The notes beneath the pieces were generated by a model. That model had not been told where the DNA came from, ran no database searches, and saw only the letters and a program-made list of their open reading frames with translations. A program made the position numbers and the translations under genes. From Lachnospiraceae bacterium (GTDB taxonomy: Bacteria > Bacillota > Clostridia > Lachnospirales > Lachnospiraceae), in the NCBI GenBank assembly GCA_910576385.1, contig CAJTIR010000003.1, positions 124,001 to 188,000 of the forward strand: a DNA stretch of 64,000 nt. Direction: 5' to 3'. Below are positions 1 to 9,292 of this stretch, piece by piece (the stretch's first letter is position 1; every line of letters begins with the position of its first letter).

Positions 1-1
1 C

Positions 2-616
2 AGTGGATTGTGCGGTTATGTGGAGGAACTGGTATCTTTTGAGATGAACCAAGATTACACAGTAATTATTGAAAAGAAAGCAGAAAATCTCTATCGCACA
101 ATTTCTCAGAAACTTAAGAGCCTGCCTAGCAGTAACTTGGCAGTAAAACAGTCTGTTCTCAGAACACAGCAATTGGAGCTGACGCCTCAGGAGAGCGAAC
201 AGCTTTCAAAGTATGTGGCGGATGATGTCTATGTCAAAAAACAGAAAGAGGATATTGAGGAACTAAGCAGTATGTTTAAGGATATGTTAGGTCAGAGTGA
301 GGAAGATGAGGATATGGCATATCTGATGGAATTAGAGGCGCATTTTGTTCCTCAGGAGGATTTTACTGCTACCTATCTATTTATGATTGATGGGAAGAAA
401 AAGCCATTGTCTGTGGAGATAAACAATGATGAGATTCAGATTCATTATGGCCAAAGTGATAAGATAGATGTCTATACGAAACTGACGACCGGAGTGATGG
501 ACAATATTATTCGGGGCAGAATGACTTTTCAGAGAGCCTTTATGACAGGAGAGATGACAGCTAAGGGGAATTTTAAGACCCTGAAAATGTTGGATCAGAT
601 ATTTATTTTCAGTTGA
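2..616 (+). CDS. C-terminal part of an SCP2-domain protein (5' end outside window)
   Basis: The frame is open from base 2, so this is probably the end of a longer protein; a TTG at 8 could serve as start, but no ribosome site can be judged. The visible 200 or so residues have a charged helical stretch (about 20-110), then a C-terminal domain (about 115-202) that resembles the SCP2 sterol-binding fold. It has the pattern of beta strands around ATYLFMIDG and KKPLSVEI, and ends with a helical TTGVMDNIIRGRMTFQRAF segment and GNFKTLKML. In Clostridia this domain is often fused behind a flavodoxin-like NAD(P)H oxidoreductase, which would fit the missing N-terminus; that is inference. No catalytic residue is visible. 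Confidence 0.6.
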   Translation, partial: SGLCGYVEELVSFEMNQDYTVIIEKKAENLYRTISQKLKSLPSSNLAVKQSVLRTQQLELTPQESEQLSKYVADDVYVKKQKEDIEELSSMFKDMLGQSEEDEDMAYLMELEAHFVPQEDFTATYLFMIDGKKKPLSVEINNDEIQIHYGQSDKIDVYTKLTTGVMDNIIRGRMTFQRAFMTGEMTAKGNFKTLKMLDQIFIFS

Positions 617-717
617 TAGAGTTTTTAATAGTTTGAACGATTTAGAATCCTATGAATATAGATATTCTTAGAGTGATATATCGTCTATCTTTTACAATGT
701 GATTTCAGGAGGTAAAG

Positions 718-1137
718 ATGAAAGAGCCAAATTGTATTTTCTGTAAAATTGCTGGAGGGGAGATTCCATCCAAAACGATTTATGAGGATGATGAATTTCG
801 TGTAATTTTGGATATCAGCCCTGCTACAAAGGGACATGCATTGATTTTACCCAAGCAGCATTATGCAGATCTTTATGAGATACCAGAGGAAGTAGTTGGG
901 CGGGTAATGAAGCTTGCAAAAAAGTTGGCGGGACATATGACCGAAGTGTTAAAGTGTGATGGATTTAATATTGTGCAAAATAATGGCGAAGCAGCAGGAC
1001 AAACTGTTTTTCATTTCCATATGCATTTGATTCCCAGATATATAGAGGATGGAAATCAGGAAAAACTGTGCTGGAATCAGTTGGAATTGCCGCAGGAGGA
1101 ATTGGACAAGATTTGGCAGAAGCTTAGGCAGTCGTAA
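718..1137 (+). CDS. HIT family nucleotide-binding hydrolase
   Basis: A 139-residue protein of the histidine triad superfamily (HinT/Hit branch), whose members hydrolyse adenosine phosphoramidates or related nucleotides in the cytoplasm. The N-terminus has the CIFCKI motif common in bacterial members, the middle has SPATKGHALILPKQH, and the catalytic triad is HFHMHLIPRY near residue 100. Length and order match the family fully. The ATG is preceded by a good AGGAGG about 7 bases upstream. The gene stands alone, followed by a bidirectional terminator and by murG on the opposite strand. The exact physiological substrate cannot be read from sequence. Confidence 0.93.
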   Translation: MKEPNCIFCKIAGGEIPSKTIYEDDEFRVILDISPATKGHALILPKQHYADLYEIPEEVVGRVMKLAKKLAGHMTEVLKCDGFNIVQNNGEAAGQTVFHFHMHLIPRYIEDGNQEKLCWNQLELPQEELDKIWQKLRQS

Positions 1138-1193
1138 ATTAGATGGGAGACATATTATAAATTAGTATCAACAGTACCAAAAAAATATATGTT

Positions 1194-1250
1194 AAAAAAG
1201 AACTGGAAGGTGACAGAGAAGCATGCAGTTGTCATTCCGGTTCTTTTTTG
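1194..1250. terminator. Bidirectional rho-independent terminator
   Basis: An inverted repeat with outer arms AAAAAAGAACTGGAA and TTCCGGTTCTTTTTT, extended inside by TGACA/TGTCA. The A-run and T-run at the two ends let it serve both the HIT gene (plus strand) and murG (minus strand), which converge here. Confidence 0.85.
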
Positions 1251-1279
1251 GATATTAAACTATGAAATGTAGGGGCTTT

Positions 1280-2350
1280 TTATGATATTTGGGCAGCATG
1301 TTCAATCAATTGTACGACAGATTCAACAGAATTGAGCAACTCACTTTTTTCCATAGAATTCAGATACTGCTTGCGATTTTCATATAAACTTTTAACAGCA
1401 TTTTGTAAAACAGTTGGATTTAGTGCTTCTTCTTCAATCACCATACTATAACCTTGTCGCTCAAAAGAATGGGCGTTTAAGATCTGGTCTCCTCGGCTGG
1501 CGTTGGCAGACAGAGGAATCAGAATATTAGGTTTGCGCAATGCTAAGAGTTCACAAATAGCATTGGCACCAGCTCTGGAAATCACAAGATCGGCGGCTGC
1601 GAACAAGTCGCTCAATTCTTTGTTGGCATATTCCAATTGGGCGTAGCCCACCATATTATTATAGGAAGCGTCAAGATTATCCTTTCCACAGAGATGAATT
1701 ACTTGGTAAGTCTTTAAAAGTTCTGGCAAGATACTGCGCACCATTTCATTGATAAATTGAGAACCACTGCTGCCTCCCATAATCAGAATTACAGGTTTTC
1801 CAGATTGGAAATGGCAGTAGGAGAGGCCGTTTTGCCGATTGCCAGATAACAATTCTCTACGGATAGGAGAACCAGTCAGTACTGCTTTTTCGGAAGGAAG
1901 ATATTCCAAAGTTTCAGGAAAATTACAGCAGACCTTATAGGCATGGGGAATCGCAAGTTTGTTGGCCAGTCCAGGTGTGATATCGGATTCATGGATAATT
2001 GCCGGAATTTTGCGATGTTTTGCGGCCATAACAACTGGAACAGAGACAAAACCGCCTTTTGAAAATAGCACATCTGGCTTTAATTTTTTTAATATGGAAC
2101 GTGCCTGGCTATAGCCTTTTATGACTTTAAAGGGATCCGAAAAATTTTTCCAATCAAAATATCGGCGCAGTTTCCCAGAGGAAATGCCGTAATAGGGAAT
2201 ATGATATTGTTCGATCAATTTGCGTTCAATTCCATGATAGGAACCAATATAGTGTATCTCATATCCAAGTTCCTTTAATCTGGGGAGCAGAGCAATATTC
2301 GGGGTGACATGGCCTGCGGTTCCGCCGCCTGTTAAAACAATTCGTTTCAT
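1280..2350 (-). CDS. murG: UDP-N-acetylglucosamine transferase MurG
   Basis: A 356-residue GT28 glycosyltransferase. It adds GlcNAc from UDP-GlcNAc to lipid I at the inner face of the membrane, giving lipid II for peptidoglycan. The N-terminus carries the diagnostic [14 protein letters not shown] loop. [12 protein letters not shown] and [13 protein letters not shown] follow, then the second domain with [24 protein letters not shown] and the nucleotide-sugar loop around [15 protein letters not shown]. Length is normal. GGAGG lies 8 bases before the ATG and a sigma-A-like promoter is visible upstream. It sits outside a division/cell-wall cluster; the neighbours are unrelated, so it is probably monocistronic. 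Confidence 0.95.
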   Translation of the reverse strand: MKRIVLTGGGTAGHVTPNIALLPRLKELGYEIHYIGSYHGIERKLIEQYHIPYYGISSGKLRRYFDWKNFSDPFKVIKGYSQARSILKKLKPDVLFSKGGFVSVPVVMAAKHRKIPAIIHESDITPGLANKLAIPHAYKVCCNFPETLEYLPSEKAVLTGSPIRRELLSGNRQNGLSYCHFQSGKPVILIMGGSSGSQFINEMVRSILPELLKTYQVIHLCGKDNLDASYNNMVGYAQLEYANKELSDLFAAADLVISRAGANAICELLALRKPNILIPLSANASRGDQILNAHSFERQGYSMVIEEEALNPTVLQNAVKSLYENRKQYLNSMEKSELLNSVESVVQLIEHAAQIS

Positions 2351-2401
2351 GTTTACCTCCTACAATTTGATAAATACCTCTGGTATTTTTTCACTACTTT
2401 T

Positions 2402-2429
2402 ATCTTATACTGTTCCTGAAAAATGTCAA
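2402..2429 (-). promoter_or_regulatory. Probable sigma-A promoter of murG
   Basis: Read on the minus strand: a perfect TTGACA (2424-2429), a 16-nt spacer and TAAGAT (2402-2407), about 51 bases before the murG ATG. Confidence 0.6.
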
Positions 2430-2585
2430 GAAAAACTAAATTTGATTTTCACCATTTAGCAATTCATAGTATCAAAATGTCTGAAAGTCGAAAATAGCCG
2501 AAACATGCGATGAAAAAAGGTGTTTTACTACTTCACAGAATGCAAAATAAAATTTATAATGACAAGTGAGAAGGAGGACATGCTT

Positions 2586-2921
2586 ATGGAAGAATTGATG
2601 AGCTTTTTACAAACTTACAGTGAAATCCTGACAGGGGCTGCCATTATTGTGATGGGATTGCTTCTGATGCTCTTTCTGATGGGGATTTTAAGGCAGATAA
2701 AGAGGTTGAATAAAAGCCTTGGAAGCATTACAGCGAATATGCAGGCATATTTTGATGTGATTCTGCAGGAGGAGGAGCCAGCGCCAGAGGCGCCAGTAAA
2801 GGTACAGGAGGCCACAAAGAGTGAGAGTGGGGAAAGTGAAGAAATCCTTGTAGAACAAAAGCTCACAGAACAGGAGCAGGAAGAGGTTTTCAATGCAGTA
2901 CTTCAAGAGTATTTCTCTTAA
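2586..2921 (+). CDS. Small single-pass membrane protein of unknown function
   Basis: A 111-residue protein. One strong membrane segment covers about residues 14-38 (AAIIVMGLLLMLFLMGIL). A basic patch follows (RQIKRLNKSL), then an acidic, Glu/Pro-rich tail of about 60 residues. The start at 2586 was chosen because GGAGG at 2573-2577 is 8 bases away, whereas the ATG at 2580 is only 2 bases from it. I do not recognise a family. A type I-like topology with the acidic tail in the cytoplasm is likely from the positive-inside rule. It lies just ahead of the pgi promoter and is probably a separate unit. Confidence 0.7.
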   Translation: MEELMSFLQTYSEILTGAAIIVMGLLLMLFLMGILRQIKRLNKSLGSITANMQAYFDVILQEEEPAPEAPVKVQEATKSESGESEEILVEQKLTEQEQEEVFNAVLQEYFS

Positions 2922-2945
2922 AAACAGGATGCCATAGGCAGGATA

Positions 2946-2974
2946 TTGACTAAATGAGGGAGATTTGCTACACT
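2946..2974 (+). promoter_or_regulatory. Sigma-A promoter of pgi
   Basis: TTGACT (2946-2951), a 17-nt spacer and TACACT (2969-2974), 54 bases before the pgi ATG. Confidence 0.65.
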
Positions 2975-3027
2975 TATTTTGTAAATGGAAAAATGGTGAT
3001 ATTTTTATGGACAAAGGAGTGGAAATC

Positions 3028-4374
3028 ATGGAAAAAGTAACGTTTGATTACGGAAAAACCGCCGATTTTATCAGCCAGGAAGAAGTTTCTTACATGACGA
3101 AATTAGTGGAGGATGCGAAGACACAGCTTGTCTCTAAAACAGGGGCAGGAAATGACTTTTTGGGATGGCTGGATTTGCCGGTAGATTATGATAAAGAAGA
3201 GTTTGACAGAATTAAGAAGGCAGCAGTTAAAATCCAAAATGATTCAGAAGTATTGGTTGTAATTGGTATTGGCGGCTCTTATTTAGGAGCAAGGGCGGCG
3301 ATTGAATTTTTAAGACATGGCTTTTATAATAATGTCTCAAAAGAGATTCGCAAGACACCAGAGATTTATTATGCTGGAAACAGTATCAGCAGCACATATC
3401 TTGCAGGGCTGATTGAAGTAATTGGCGACCGTGATTTCTCTGTAAATATCATTTCAAAATCAGGAACTACTACCGAGCCAGCAATTGCTTTTCGCGTATT
3501 CAAGGAGATGCTGGAAAAGAAATATGGCAAGGATGAGGCCGCAAAGAGGATTTATGCGACCACAGATAAGGCAAAGGGAGCTTTGAAAAATCTTGCTACA
3601 GAGGAGGGATATGAGACTTTTGTAGTACCAGATGATGTGGGAGGACGTTTCTCCGTATTGACTGCAGTTGGTTTACTTCCCATCGCTGTCAGTGGAGCAG
3701 ATCTTGATAAATTGATGGAAGGTGCTGCGGCAGGGCGTGATCTTGCATTGAACAAGCCTTTTGCAGAAAATGATGCTATGCAGTATGCGGCAGTTCGCAA
3801 TATTTTATTGAGAAAGGGTAAATCTGTAGAGGTACTTGCCAATTATGAGCCAAGCCTTCACTATGTATCTGAATGGTGGAAACAGCTTTATGGTGAGAGT
3901 GAAGGAAAGGATCAGAAAGGCATTTTTCCGGCATCTGTAGATTTGACAACTGATCTTCATTCTATGGGACAATTTATCCAGGATGGCGCTCGGATTATGT
4001 TTGAGACAGTTATGAATGTAGAAAAGTCTCGCTCTGTGGTAGAGATCAAGGAAGAGCCAGTAGACTTGGATGGGTTGAATTATCTTGCTGGCAAAGATAT
4101 GGATTTCGTAAATAAAAACGCTATGAATGGCACAATTCTGGCACATACTGACGGAAATGTACCAAACTTGATGGTAAAGATTCCTGAACAGAATGAGTTT
4201 TATTTAGGTGAATTATTTTATTTCTTTGAGTTTGCCTGTGGCTTAAGCGGATATCTTCTCGGTGTCAATCCATTTAATCAGCCAGGCGTGGAGAGTTATA
4301 AACGCAATATGTTTGCCCTTCTTGGTAAACCTGGATATGAGGCGGAGAGAGAAGAACTGTTAAAGAGATTGTAG
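3028..4374 (+). CDS. pgi: Glucose-6-phosphate isomerase
   Basis: A 448-residue cytoplasmic enzyme that interconverts glucose 6-phosphate and fructose 6-phosphate in glycolysis and gluconeogenesis. Visible family marks are the phosphate-binding [16 protein letters not shown] near residue 75, [15 protein letters not shown] near 145, the [16 protein letters not shown] signature near 200, and the C-terminal [12 protein letters not shown] loop with the lysine that helps open the sugar ring. Length fits the short Firmicutes form. The start at 3028 (MEKVTFDYG) is preferred over the in-frame codon at 2965 because AAAGGAG lies about 9 bases upstream of it. A promoter at 2946-2974 drives it alone. Confidence 0.96.
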   Translation: MEKVTFDYGKTADFISQEEVSYMTKLVEDAKTQLVSKTGAGNDFLGWLDLPVDYDKEEFDRIKKAAVKIQNDSEVLVVIGIGGSYLGARAAIEFLRHGFYNNVSKEIRKTPEIYYAGNSISSTYLAGLIEVIGDRDFSVNIISKSGTTTEPAIAFRVFKEMLEKKYGKDEAAKRIYATTDKAKGALKNLATEEGYETFVVPDDVGGRFSVLTAVGLLPIAVSGADLDKLMEGAAAGRDLALNKPFAENDAMQYAAVRNILLRKGKSVEVLANYEPSLHYVSEWWKQLYGESEGKDQKGIFPASVDLTTDLHSMGQFIQDGARIMFETVMNVEKSRSVVEIKEEPVDLDGLNYLAGKDMDFVNKNAMNGTILAHTDGNVPNLMVKIPEQNEFYLGELFYFFEFACGLSGYLLGVNPFNQPGVESYKRNMFALLGKPGYEAEREELLKRL

Positions 4375-4445
4375 AAATTGTGTAACTATTCAGATTCCTA
4401 TAAAATAGGAAATTGGATCTTTAAATTTATTCTCGCAAGCAATGC

Positions 4446-4492
4446 ACCCAAAGGGCACTTAGACAAATTTTGGCGCTAAGTGCCCTTTGGGT
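4446..4492. repeat. Perfect 17-bp inverted repeat after pgi
   Basis: Arms ACCCAAAGGGCACTTAG (4446-4462) and CTAAGTGCCCTTTGGGT (4476-4492) match perfectly around a 13-nt loop. There is no T-run on either side, so it is not a classical intrinsic terminator. It could be an mRNA 3'-end stabiliser or processing signal, or part of a small RNA. Confidence 0.75.
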
Positions 4493-4573
4493 ATGTGTGG
4501 ATAATTGTCAAACGCCGTGAAGGCACCTATGTGAAAAATATGATATCATGAAATCAACTGCACACGGCGCATC

Positions 4574-4618
4574 AAAGCCTCCAAGTTCCTCAGGAATGAG
4601 GAAACTGGAGGCTTTATT
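4574..4618. terminator. Terminator between pgi and the chemoreceptor gene
   Basis: Stem AAAGCCTCCAAGTTCCTCA / TGAGGAAACTGGAGGCTTT with a GGAA loop and a following TTTATTTC. It separates the two converging genes and may work in both directions. Confidence 0.75.
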
Positions 4619-4721
4619 TCGTACCATAAAAGTGTAGTTGTTAGAGAGTAATTAACTCTGACGCCTGCACTTATTTATGTGTCTAAGAATATTTCATAGA
4701 GTGAGATTCTATGTCTAAATA

Positions 4722-6452
4722 TTACAATTGGAAGGTATCTACATTTGTTTCCAAAGTGGAAGCAATCTGCTGGAGTTTAGAAGCATGGTTGGAGATTTCC
4801 TGCATAACATCGGCAACTTCCATCACAGCAGCGGAGGTCTCTTCCGTGCTGGCGGCATTTTGTTCAGCGATCGAAGTAAGATTTTGTACCACATCCACAA
4901 TATTAGAGCGTGCAGAGTTTAGGCGGTTGGTGTGGCTGGCAATCTCTCCCACACCTTGGATGGAATCAGAGATACCATTTTTTACTTCAGAGAATACAGC
5001 GCCTGTTTTGCTGACATTTTCACTTTGTTGGGTAATGATTTCTTTTACCTCTTTCATGGTATGAACGGCCTTTTGTGAATCTTCAAGCAAAGTAAAAATA
5101 ATCTGATCAATCTGTTGTGCAGAAACATTGGACTGTTCTGCAAGTTTCTGAATTTGGGAAGCGACAACCGCAAATCCTCTTCCAGCATCGCCGGCACGTG
5201 CAGCCTCGATGGAAGCATTTAAGGACAAAAGATTTGTTTCCTCAGCAATGGAAGAAATCAAACTGGTAGCTTGTTTAATTTTTAACGCTGAATCATTGGT
5301 GGTTAAGGTTTGCTCATAAATGATATTAATGGAGTTAATGGCACGTTGGTTGATGTTATCCAATTGCTCTAATGTCTGTGTCGCAGTATCACTAGAAGCT
5401 TTTATAGAATCAGCAGTACTGTTCAAAGAAGTTACTTGTGAGGAAGTTTCTTCCACCATATTACCCATCAGTAAGATATCTTCATTTGCTTTCTGCGTTT
5501 CAGTCGCCTGACTGGTGGCACCGGCTGCAATTTCGGAAACAGCACGTTCCACATTCTGTACGGTTGTTGAAGTCTCCGCAGCACGGGAATTGAGTTCTTC
5601 AGATGTCTTATATAATAGGAAACTTTGTTCTTTGATCTCAGAGATAATACCAACCAGTTCTTTTTGTAATGTTGTAATTGCGCGGGCCATTACCCCAGTT
5701 TCGTCTTTGCGGCCGGAGATCTTTAATAGGCGCTGATCTTCCTTTAGATTCATGGTAGCCAGATTTCCGATGACGTCTGTTATGGTTAAGATTGGCTTGG
5801 TCATTTTTGATATCATAAAATAACCGGAAATACTCAGCGCAAAGGCAAGAATGGAGCAATACAGGAATGCTCGTTTTGCTACTTTGGCGACAGGTTCTAA
5901 GATTTCGCTCTTATCTGTACTGAGCACTAAAATAGCTTTGCCTGAGCTTACATTATAATGGGCAGCATATCTAATCTTTTTGTTATATGTATAGTGTATA
6001 ATCTCTGGTGTTGACGTTTCGTCAGAGGAAAGTTGGGTGGCCAATTCGAATATCTCAGGAATTTCTACTTGTTTTCCGATTTTTTCATTGGAAGGGTGAT
6101 AGAGAACAATCCCGTCTGGACTGACAACATAAAAATAACTGGAATCCATTCCTTTTAATCCAATATCCATTAAAACGGCTCTCAACCGTCCTGTACTTAA
6201 ATATAATTTGGATATTTTAATATTTTGATCCAATACGCGCCCATAAGAGTCGGTGAGATCTGTCATATAGTTTTCTGTAATAGATGTAACATTTTGCTGT
6301 ACGCTGGGAATAATAATATACAAACTTAGTATTACAGTAAGAATAATAGAGCCAAGCAGTACATAGGTAACAGTTGCCTTGATAGAGGAAAGTTTCTTGA
6401 TATTATTTTGAACATTTTTGGATTGTTGTGTGTTTGGTTGTTTTTTCTTCAT
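4722..6452 (-). CDS. Methyl-accepting chemotaxis protein with Cache-type sensor
   Basis: A 576-residue transmembrane chemoreceptor. Order: short basic cytoplasmic tail, first membrane helix (about 25-48), an extracellular sensor of about 150 residues with Cache-like features ([22 protein letters not shown]), second membrane helix near 205-228, a HAMP linker, then the long coiled-coil signalling domain. The highly conserved hairpin tip [18 protein letters not shown] sits near residue 402 and binds CheA/CheW. The start at 6452 is preferred over 6458 because AGGAG is 8 bases rather than 2 bases away. The ligand is unknown. No chemotaxis kinase gene is adjacent, so it is an orphan receptor that must work with a distant cluster. 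Confidence 0.93.
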   Translation of the reverse strand: MKKKQPNTQQSKNVQNNIKKLSSIKATVTYVLLGSIILTVILSLYIIIPSVQQNVTSITENYMTDLTDSYGRVLDQNIKISKLYLSTGRLRAVLMDIGLKGMDSSYFYVVSPDGIVLYHPSNEKIGKQVEIPEIFELATQLSSDETSTPEIIHYTYNKKIRYAAHYNVSSGKAILVLSTDKSEILEPVAKVAKRAFLYCSILAFALSISGYFMISKMTKPILTITDVIGNLATMNLKEDQRLLKISGRKDETGVMARAITTLQKELVGIISEIKEQSFLLYKTSEELNSRAAETSTTVQNVERAVSEIAAGATSQATETQKANEDILLMGNMVEETSSQVTSLNSTADSIKASSDTATQTLEQLDNINQRAINSINIIYEQTLTTNDSALKIKQATSLISSIAEETNLLSLNASIEAARAGDAGRGFAVVASQIQKLAEQSNVSAQQIDQIIFTLLEDSQKAVHTMKEVKEIITQQSENVSKTGAVFSEVKNGISDSIQGVGEIASHTNRLNSARSNIVDVVQNLTSIAEQNAASTEETSAAVMEVADVMQEISNHASKLQQIASTLETNVDTFQL

Positions 6453-6784
6453 AGGCATGTCTCCTTTCTAGTAAAAGAACACTAAGTTGTCAAATTGTTA
6501 AACGCAGGATTAGATTTCCTGATAATGTGAATGTGCCAGTTATTTGACGATTCGTTGTACTAAGGCAGGTTTCACTTAAAAAACTTAGTATTTGTTGTAT
6601 AGTTCTAGTTTTTAATGATGTTGTGTTGATATACTGATCTTCATTATAGCAGTTTGTATATTTTACCGCAATATAAAGGCAGTAATTAGTAGAAGTTTAC
6701 CATTAAATTATCATAAACTGACTGTTGATACAGAAAATAGACTTTGTGAAAGCGGTAAATATTAAAATTGCGTGGAAATTAAAC
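6453..6784. other. AT-rich divergent intergenic region
   Basis: About 330 bases between the divergent chemoreceptor and hydrolase genes. It is strongly AT-rich, with no credible open reading frame. It must hold the chemoreceptor promoter, which I could not place with confidence. Confidence 0.5.
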
Positions 6785-6813
6785 TTGACAATTTACAAAA
6801 AATTTGCTATAGT
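6785..6813 (+). promoter_or_regulatory. Strong sigma-A promoter of the cell-wall hydrolase
   Basis: Perfect TTGACA (6785-6790), 17-nt spacer, TATAGT (6808-6813), about 87 bases before the ATG. Confidence 0.8.
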
Positions 6814-6858
6814 GTAACAAGTTCGTAATATATGTAACAATTTCGACCAAAAGTAACA
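6813..6858 (+). promoter_or_regulatory. GTAACA direct repeats, possible WalR-type operator
   Basis: GTAACA occurs at 6814, 6834 and 6853, about 20 bases apart (two helical turns); the first two copies extend to GTAACAAnTTCG. TGTAAC-N5-CGTAAT (6813-6829) matches the WalR/YycF box TGTWAH-N5-TGTWAH with one mismatch. WalR controls cell-wall hydrolases in Firmicutes, and the gene downstream is one. The assignment is inference. Confidence 0.4.
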
Positions 6859-6899
6859 TATAAAACTTAATATGTTATTTACAACTTTAGGAGGTTAAA

Positions 6900-8585
6900 A
6901 TGAAATTCGATAAGAAGGTTCTGGGAAGTGGATTCGTTGCAGCATTTTCACTATTTTTGACAGTTGCATCCGTATCAGGTGATCATGTAACAACTAAGAC
7001 AGAGCCAGATAGCCAGACAGTAGAATTGACAGCAGAGCCGATCCCAAAGAGCAATAAAATTGAACTTGTATCAGCAGAATTGAAACAGGACAATACGATA
7101 AACGAAGTAAAAGAAGCAACTATTACGGATCAGTCAAAGGCAGAAGCTGAGGAAAAGAAAGAAAACGAGCCAGAAGAGAAGAAATCAATGGCTCAGGAAA
7201 AGAAAGTGCAGGCTGAGGCAGAAACCACTGAAAAGGAAGAAACAGAGGTAGAGGCAAAAGCAGAGCGGGCAGAAGCCGATGAAAAGAAGGAAAACGAGCC
7301 AGAGGCAAAGGAAGAGCAGGCAAAGGCAGAAGAAAAGAAAGAAAACGAGCCGGAAGCTAAGACACAGCAGGCAGAAGCCACTGAAAAGGAAGAAACAAAG
7401 ACAGAGAAATTAGAAGTCGCTAAGGCGAAAGAAACAGAGGCACAGGCAGAGAAAGCAGAAGGCGAAGAAAAAATAGAAAAAGATTCAGAAGTAAAGGCTG
7501 AGAAAACAAAAGCCAACGAGAAAGCAAAAAAGAAAAAGAAAAAACAAGCAGCCGAGAAACAGGAGACTGCAAAAAATGAGCTGGTAGAGAGTGGGATACA
7601 GGAAGTTTCCCCGTGGGCGGAGAAATTGATGCCCAATGTTGAGGAATACTTAAATATTCGTGCTGAGGCTTCCGAGGAGTCGGAACTTGTGGGAAAGATT
7701 CATAAAGGTGCGGCAGCAGATATTCTGGAACAAGGTGATGGCTGGACTAAGATCAGCTCAGGAAGTGTAGAAGGTTATGTCAAAGATGAGTACTGTGTCA
7801 CTGGACTGGAAGCAGAGAGTCTTGCAAATGAGCTTGGAACCACATATGCCACAGCAACAACTGGAGGAGTGCGGGTCAGACAAGCAGAATCTTCTGCAGA
7901 AGATACACCGATTTTAGATGTCTTGGAAGAAGGCGGCAAGATTAAAGTAGATAAAGGAGCTGAGGCAGCAGAAGGCTGGGTTCCTGTTAAGGTTGATGAT
8001 CAGGTTGGCTATATCAGTGAAGAGTTTGTAACAGTTGAGTTAGAACTTGGCAAAGCAATTTCTATTGAAGAGGAACAGGCTGCTATCGCAGCTGCAGAAG
8101 CTGAGGCCGAGGCAAAGAGAAAGGCTGAGCAAGAAGCGGCACAGCAGCAGAGCAGCAGTGATAACAGCAGCAACGGCAATGAAAACAGCAGCAGCGGCAA
8201 TGAAAACAGCAGCAGCGGCAGTTCAACACAGCAGAGAGAAGCTGTGGCTGCGTCCTATGATGACGTGACTTTGTTAGGAGCACTGATCCAGTGCGAGGCA
8301 GGAAGCGAGCCATATGAAGGACAGCTTGCGGTAGGGGCTGTTGTAATGAATCGTCTTCGCTGCGGCTATGCAGGAAGTATTTCAGGCGTGATTTACCAAA
8401 GCGGACAGTTTACACCAGCATCTAATGGAATGTTGTCAGGGGTACTGTCAAGCGGAGTAAGCGGAAGCTGTATACAGGCGGCACAGGAAGCAATTAACGG
8501 TGTTGACAATGTAAACGGAGCTACAAGTTTCCGGCGGGCAGGCTCAGCAGAGGGACTGGTAATCGGAAATCATGTATTCTTTTAA
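6900..8585 (+). CDS. Secreted SH3-domain cell wall hydrolase (SleB-like C-terminus)
   Basis: A 561-residue exported protein. Signal peptide at about 1-27 (FVAAFSLFLTVASVSG). Residues about 45-225 form an extreme Glu/Lys/Ala-rich spacer with repeated KKENEPEAK-like units. Two bacterial SH3-type wall-binding domains follow at about 244-300 (NIRAEASEESELVG...GYVKDEYC) and 320-377 (GVRVRQAES...VGYISEEFV). Next is an Ala/Glu-rich helix, a Ser/Asn/Gly linker, and a C-terminal Hydrolase_2 domain (about 457-561) with LIQCEAGSEPYEGQLAVGAV and GNHVFF. Related domains (SleB/CwlJ) cleave peptidoglycan. The long charged spacer probably spans the wall. It has its own promoter, AGGAGG site and terminator. 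Confidence 0.88.
   Translation: MKFDKKVLGSGFVAAFSLFLTVASVSGDHVTTKTEPDSQTVELTAEPIPKSNKIELVSAELKQDNTINEVKEATITDQSKAEAEEKKENEPEEKKSMAQEKKVQAEAETTEKEETEVEAKAERAEADEKKENEPEAKEEQAKAEEKKENEPEAKTQQAEATEKEETKTEKLEVAKAKETEAQAEKAEGEEKIEKDSEVKAEKTKANEKAKKKKKKQAAEKQETAKNELVESGIQEVSPWAEKLMPNVEEYLNIRAEASEESELVGKIHKGAAADILEQGDGWTKISSGSVEGYVKDEYCVTGLEAESLANELGTTYATATTGGVRVRQAESSAEDTPILDVLEEGGKIKVDKGAEAAEGWVPVKVDDQVGYISEEFVTVELELGKAISIEEEQAAIAAAEAEAEAKRKAEQEAAQQQSSSDNSSNGNENSSSGNENSSSGSSTQQREAVAASYDDVTLLGALIQCEAGSEPYEGQLAVGAVVMNRLRCGYAGSISGVIYQSGQFTPASNGMLSGVLSSGVSGSCIQAAQEAINGVDNVNGATSFRRAGSAEGLVIGNHVFF
8160..8222 (+). repeat. 21-bp tandem repeat in the hydrolase linker
   Basis: Three copies of a 21-bp unit (GAAAACAGCAGCAGCGGCAAT and variants) encode the Asn-Ser-Ser-Ser-Gly-Asn-Glu linker. 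Such repeats can change copy number by slippage without shifting the frame. Confidence 0.85.
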
Positions 8586-8597
8586 GTTGAATTTTGA

Positions 8598-8633
8598 GGC
8601 AGATATTTCAGAAGTGAAATATCTGCCTTTTTT
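8598..8633 (+). terminator. Terminator of the hydrolase gene
   Basis: Perfect 13-bp stem GGCAGATATTTCA / TGAAATATCTGCC with GAAG loop and a TTTTTT tail. Confidence 0.92.
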
Positions 8634-8833
8634 CTATCGTAAGATTAGGGTGTCAAAAGGTTTGAATTTCCTATCGAAAAGCTTTGTCCGAAAATGATTA
8701 ATTGTTGTAATATGAGGGAAAATATAGTAAGATAGCTAACAGAGAACCTTTCAGTTATAGTGCTTGTGCAACAGGCATAGATGTTGAGATAGGAAAAGAG
8801 CGAGAAGGAACTCTGAAAGGAGGAAAGCTTTGT

Positions 8834-9277
8834 ATGGAAGGTATTTTTTGGCTCATTGTGCTGGTTGTAATGACAGTCATTGAGATTATCACGTTGGGGC
8901 TTACTACAGTTTGGTTTGCAGGCGGGGCCTTAGCAGCCTTTATTGCCAGTTTGTTGGGAGCTAATATTGTAGTGCAGGTTATTTTGTTTGTTGTAGTGTC
9001 TGTTTTGCTGTTGGCTTTGACAAGGCCTTTGGCGGTGGAGTATCTGAATAAAGATAGAATCCGTACCAATGCAGAGAGTTTGATTGGAAAGACTGCTGTG
9101 GTTAAACAGGAAATTGATAATTTAAATGCCCAAGGACAGGTCAGTGTCGATGGGCAGGACTGGACTGCGCGTTCTGTGGAGGAGCAGGTGATTCCTAAAA
9201 ACGTGCAGGTAGAAATTGTGGAAATCAATGGGGTCAAACTAATGGTAAGACAAAAGCCGCTGATTTCTGAAAAATAA
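8834..9277 (+). CDS. NfeD-like membrane protein
   Basis: A 147-residue protein with three hydrophobic segments in the first 75 residues (WLIVLVVMTVIEIITLGL, GALAAFIASLLG, VILFVVVSVLLLAL). A C-terminal soluble OB-fold domain follows, with IGKTAVVKQEIDNLNAQGQVSVDGQDWTAR written in the typical G-V-DG-W pattern. This is the short NfeD form (NfeD1b). Such proteins partner with SPFH/stomatin proteins at the membrane, and the next gene, 15 bases downstream, is exactly that. AAAGGAGG lies about 11 bases before the ATG. It likely helps organise membrane microdomains; no enzymatic role is evident. Confidence 0.88.
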   Translation: MEGIFWLIVLVVMTVIEIITLGLTTVWFAGGALAAFIASLLGANIVVQVILFVVVSVLLLALTRPLAVEYLNKDRIRTNAESLIGKTAVVKQEIDNLNAQGQVSVDGQDWTARSVEEQVIPKNVQVEIVEINGVKLMVRQKPLISEK

Positions 9278-9292
9278 GAAGGAGGTAAATGT

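Noticed and set aside
7193-7636. 147-codon Ser/Phe-rich frame on the minus strand in the hydrolase gene
   Set aside because: It is the complement of the Glu/Lys-rich spacer and has no start signals.
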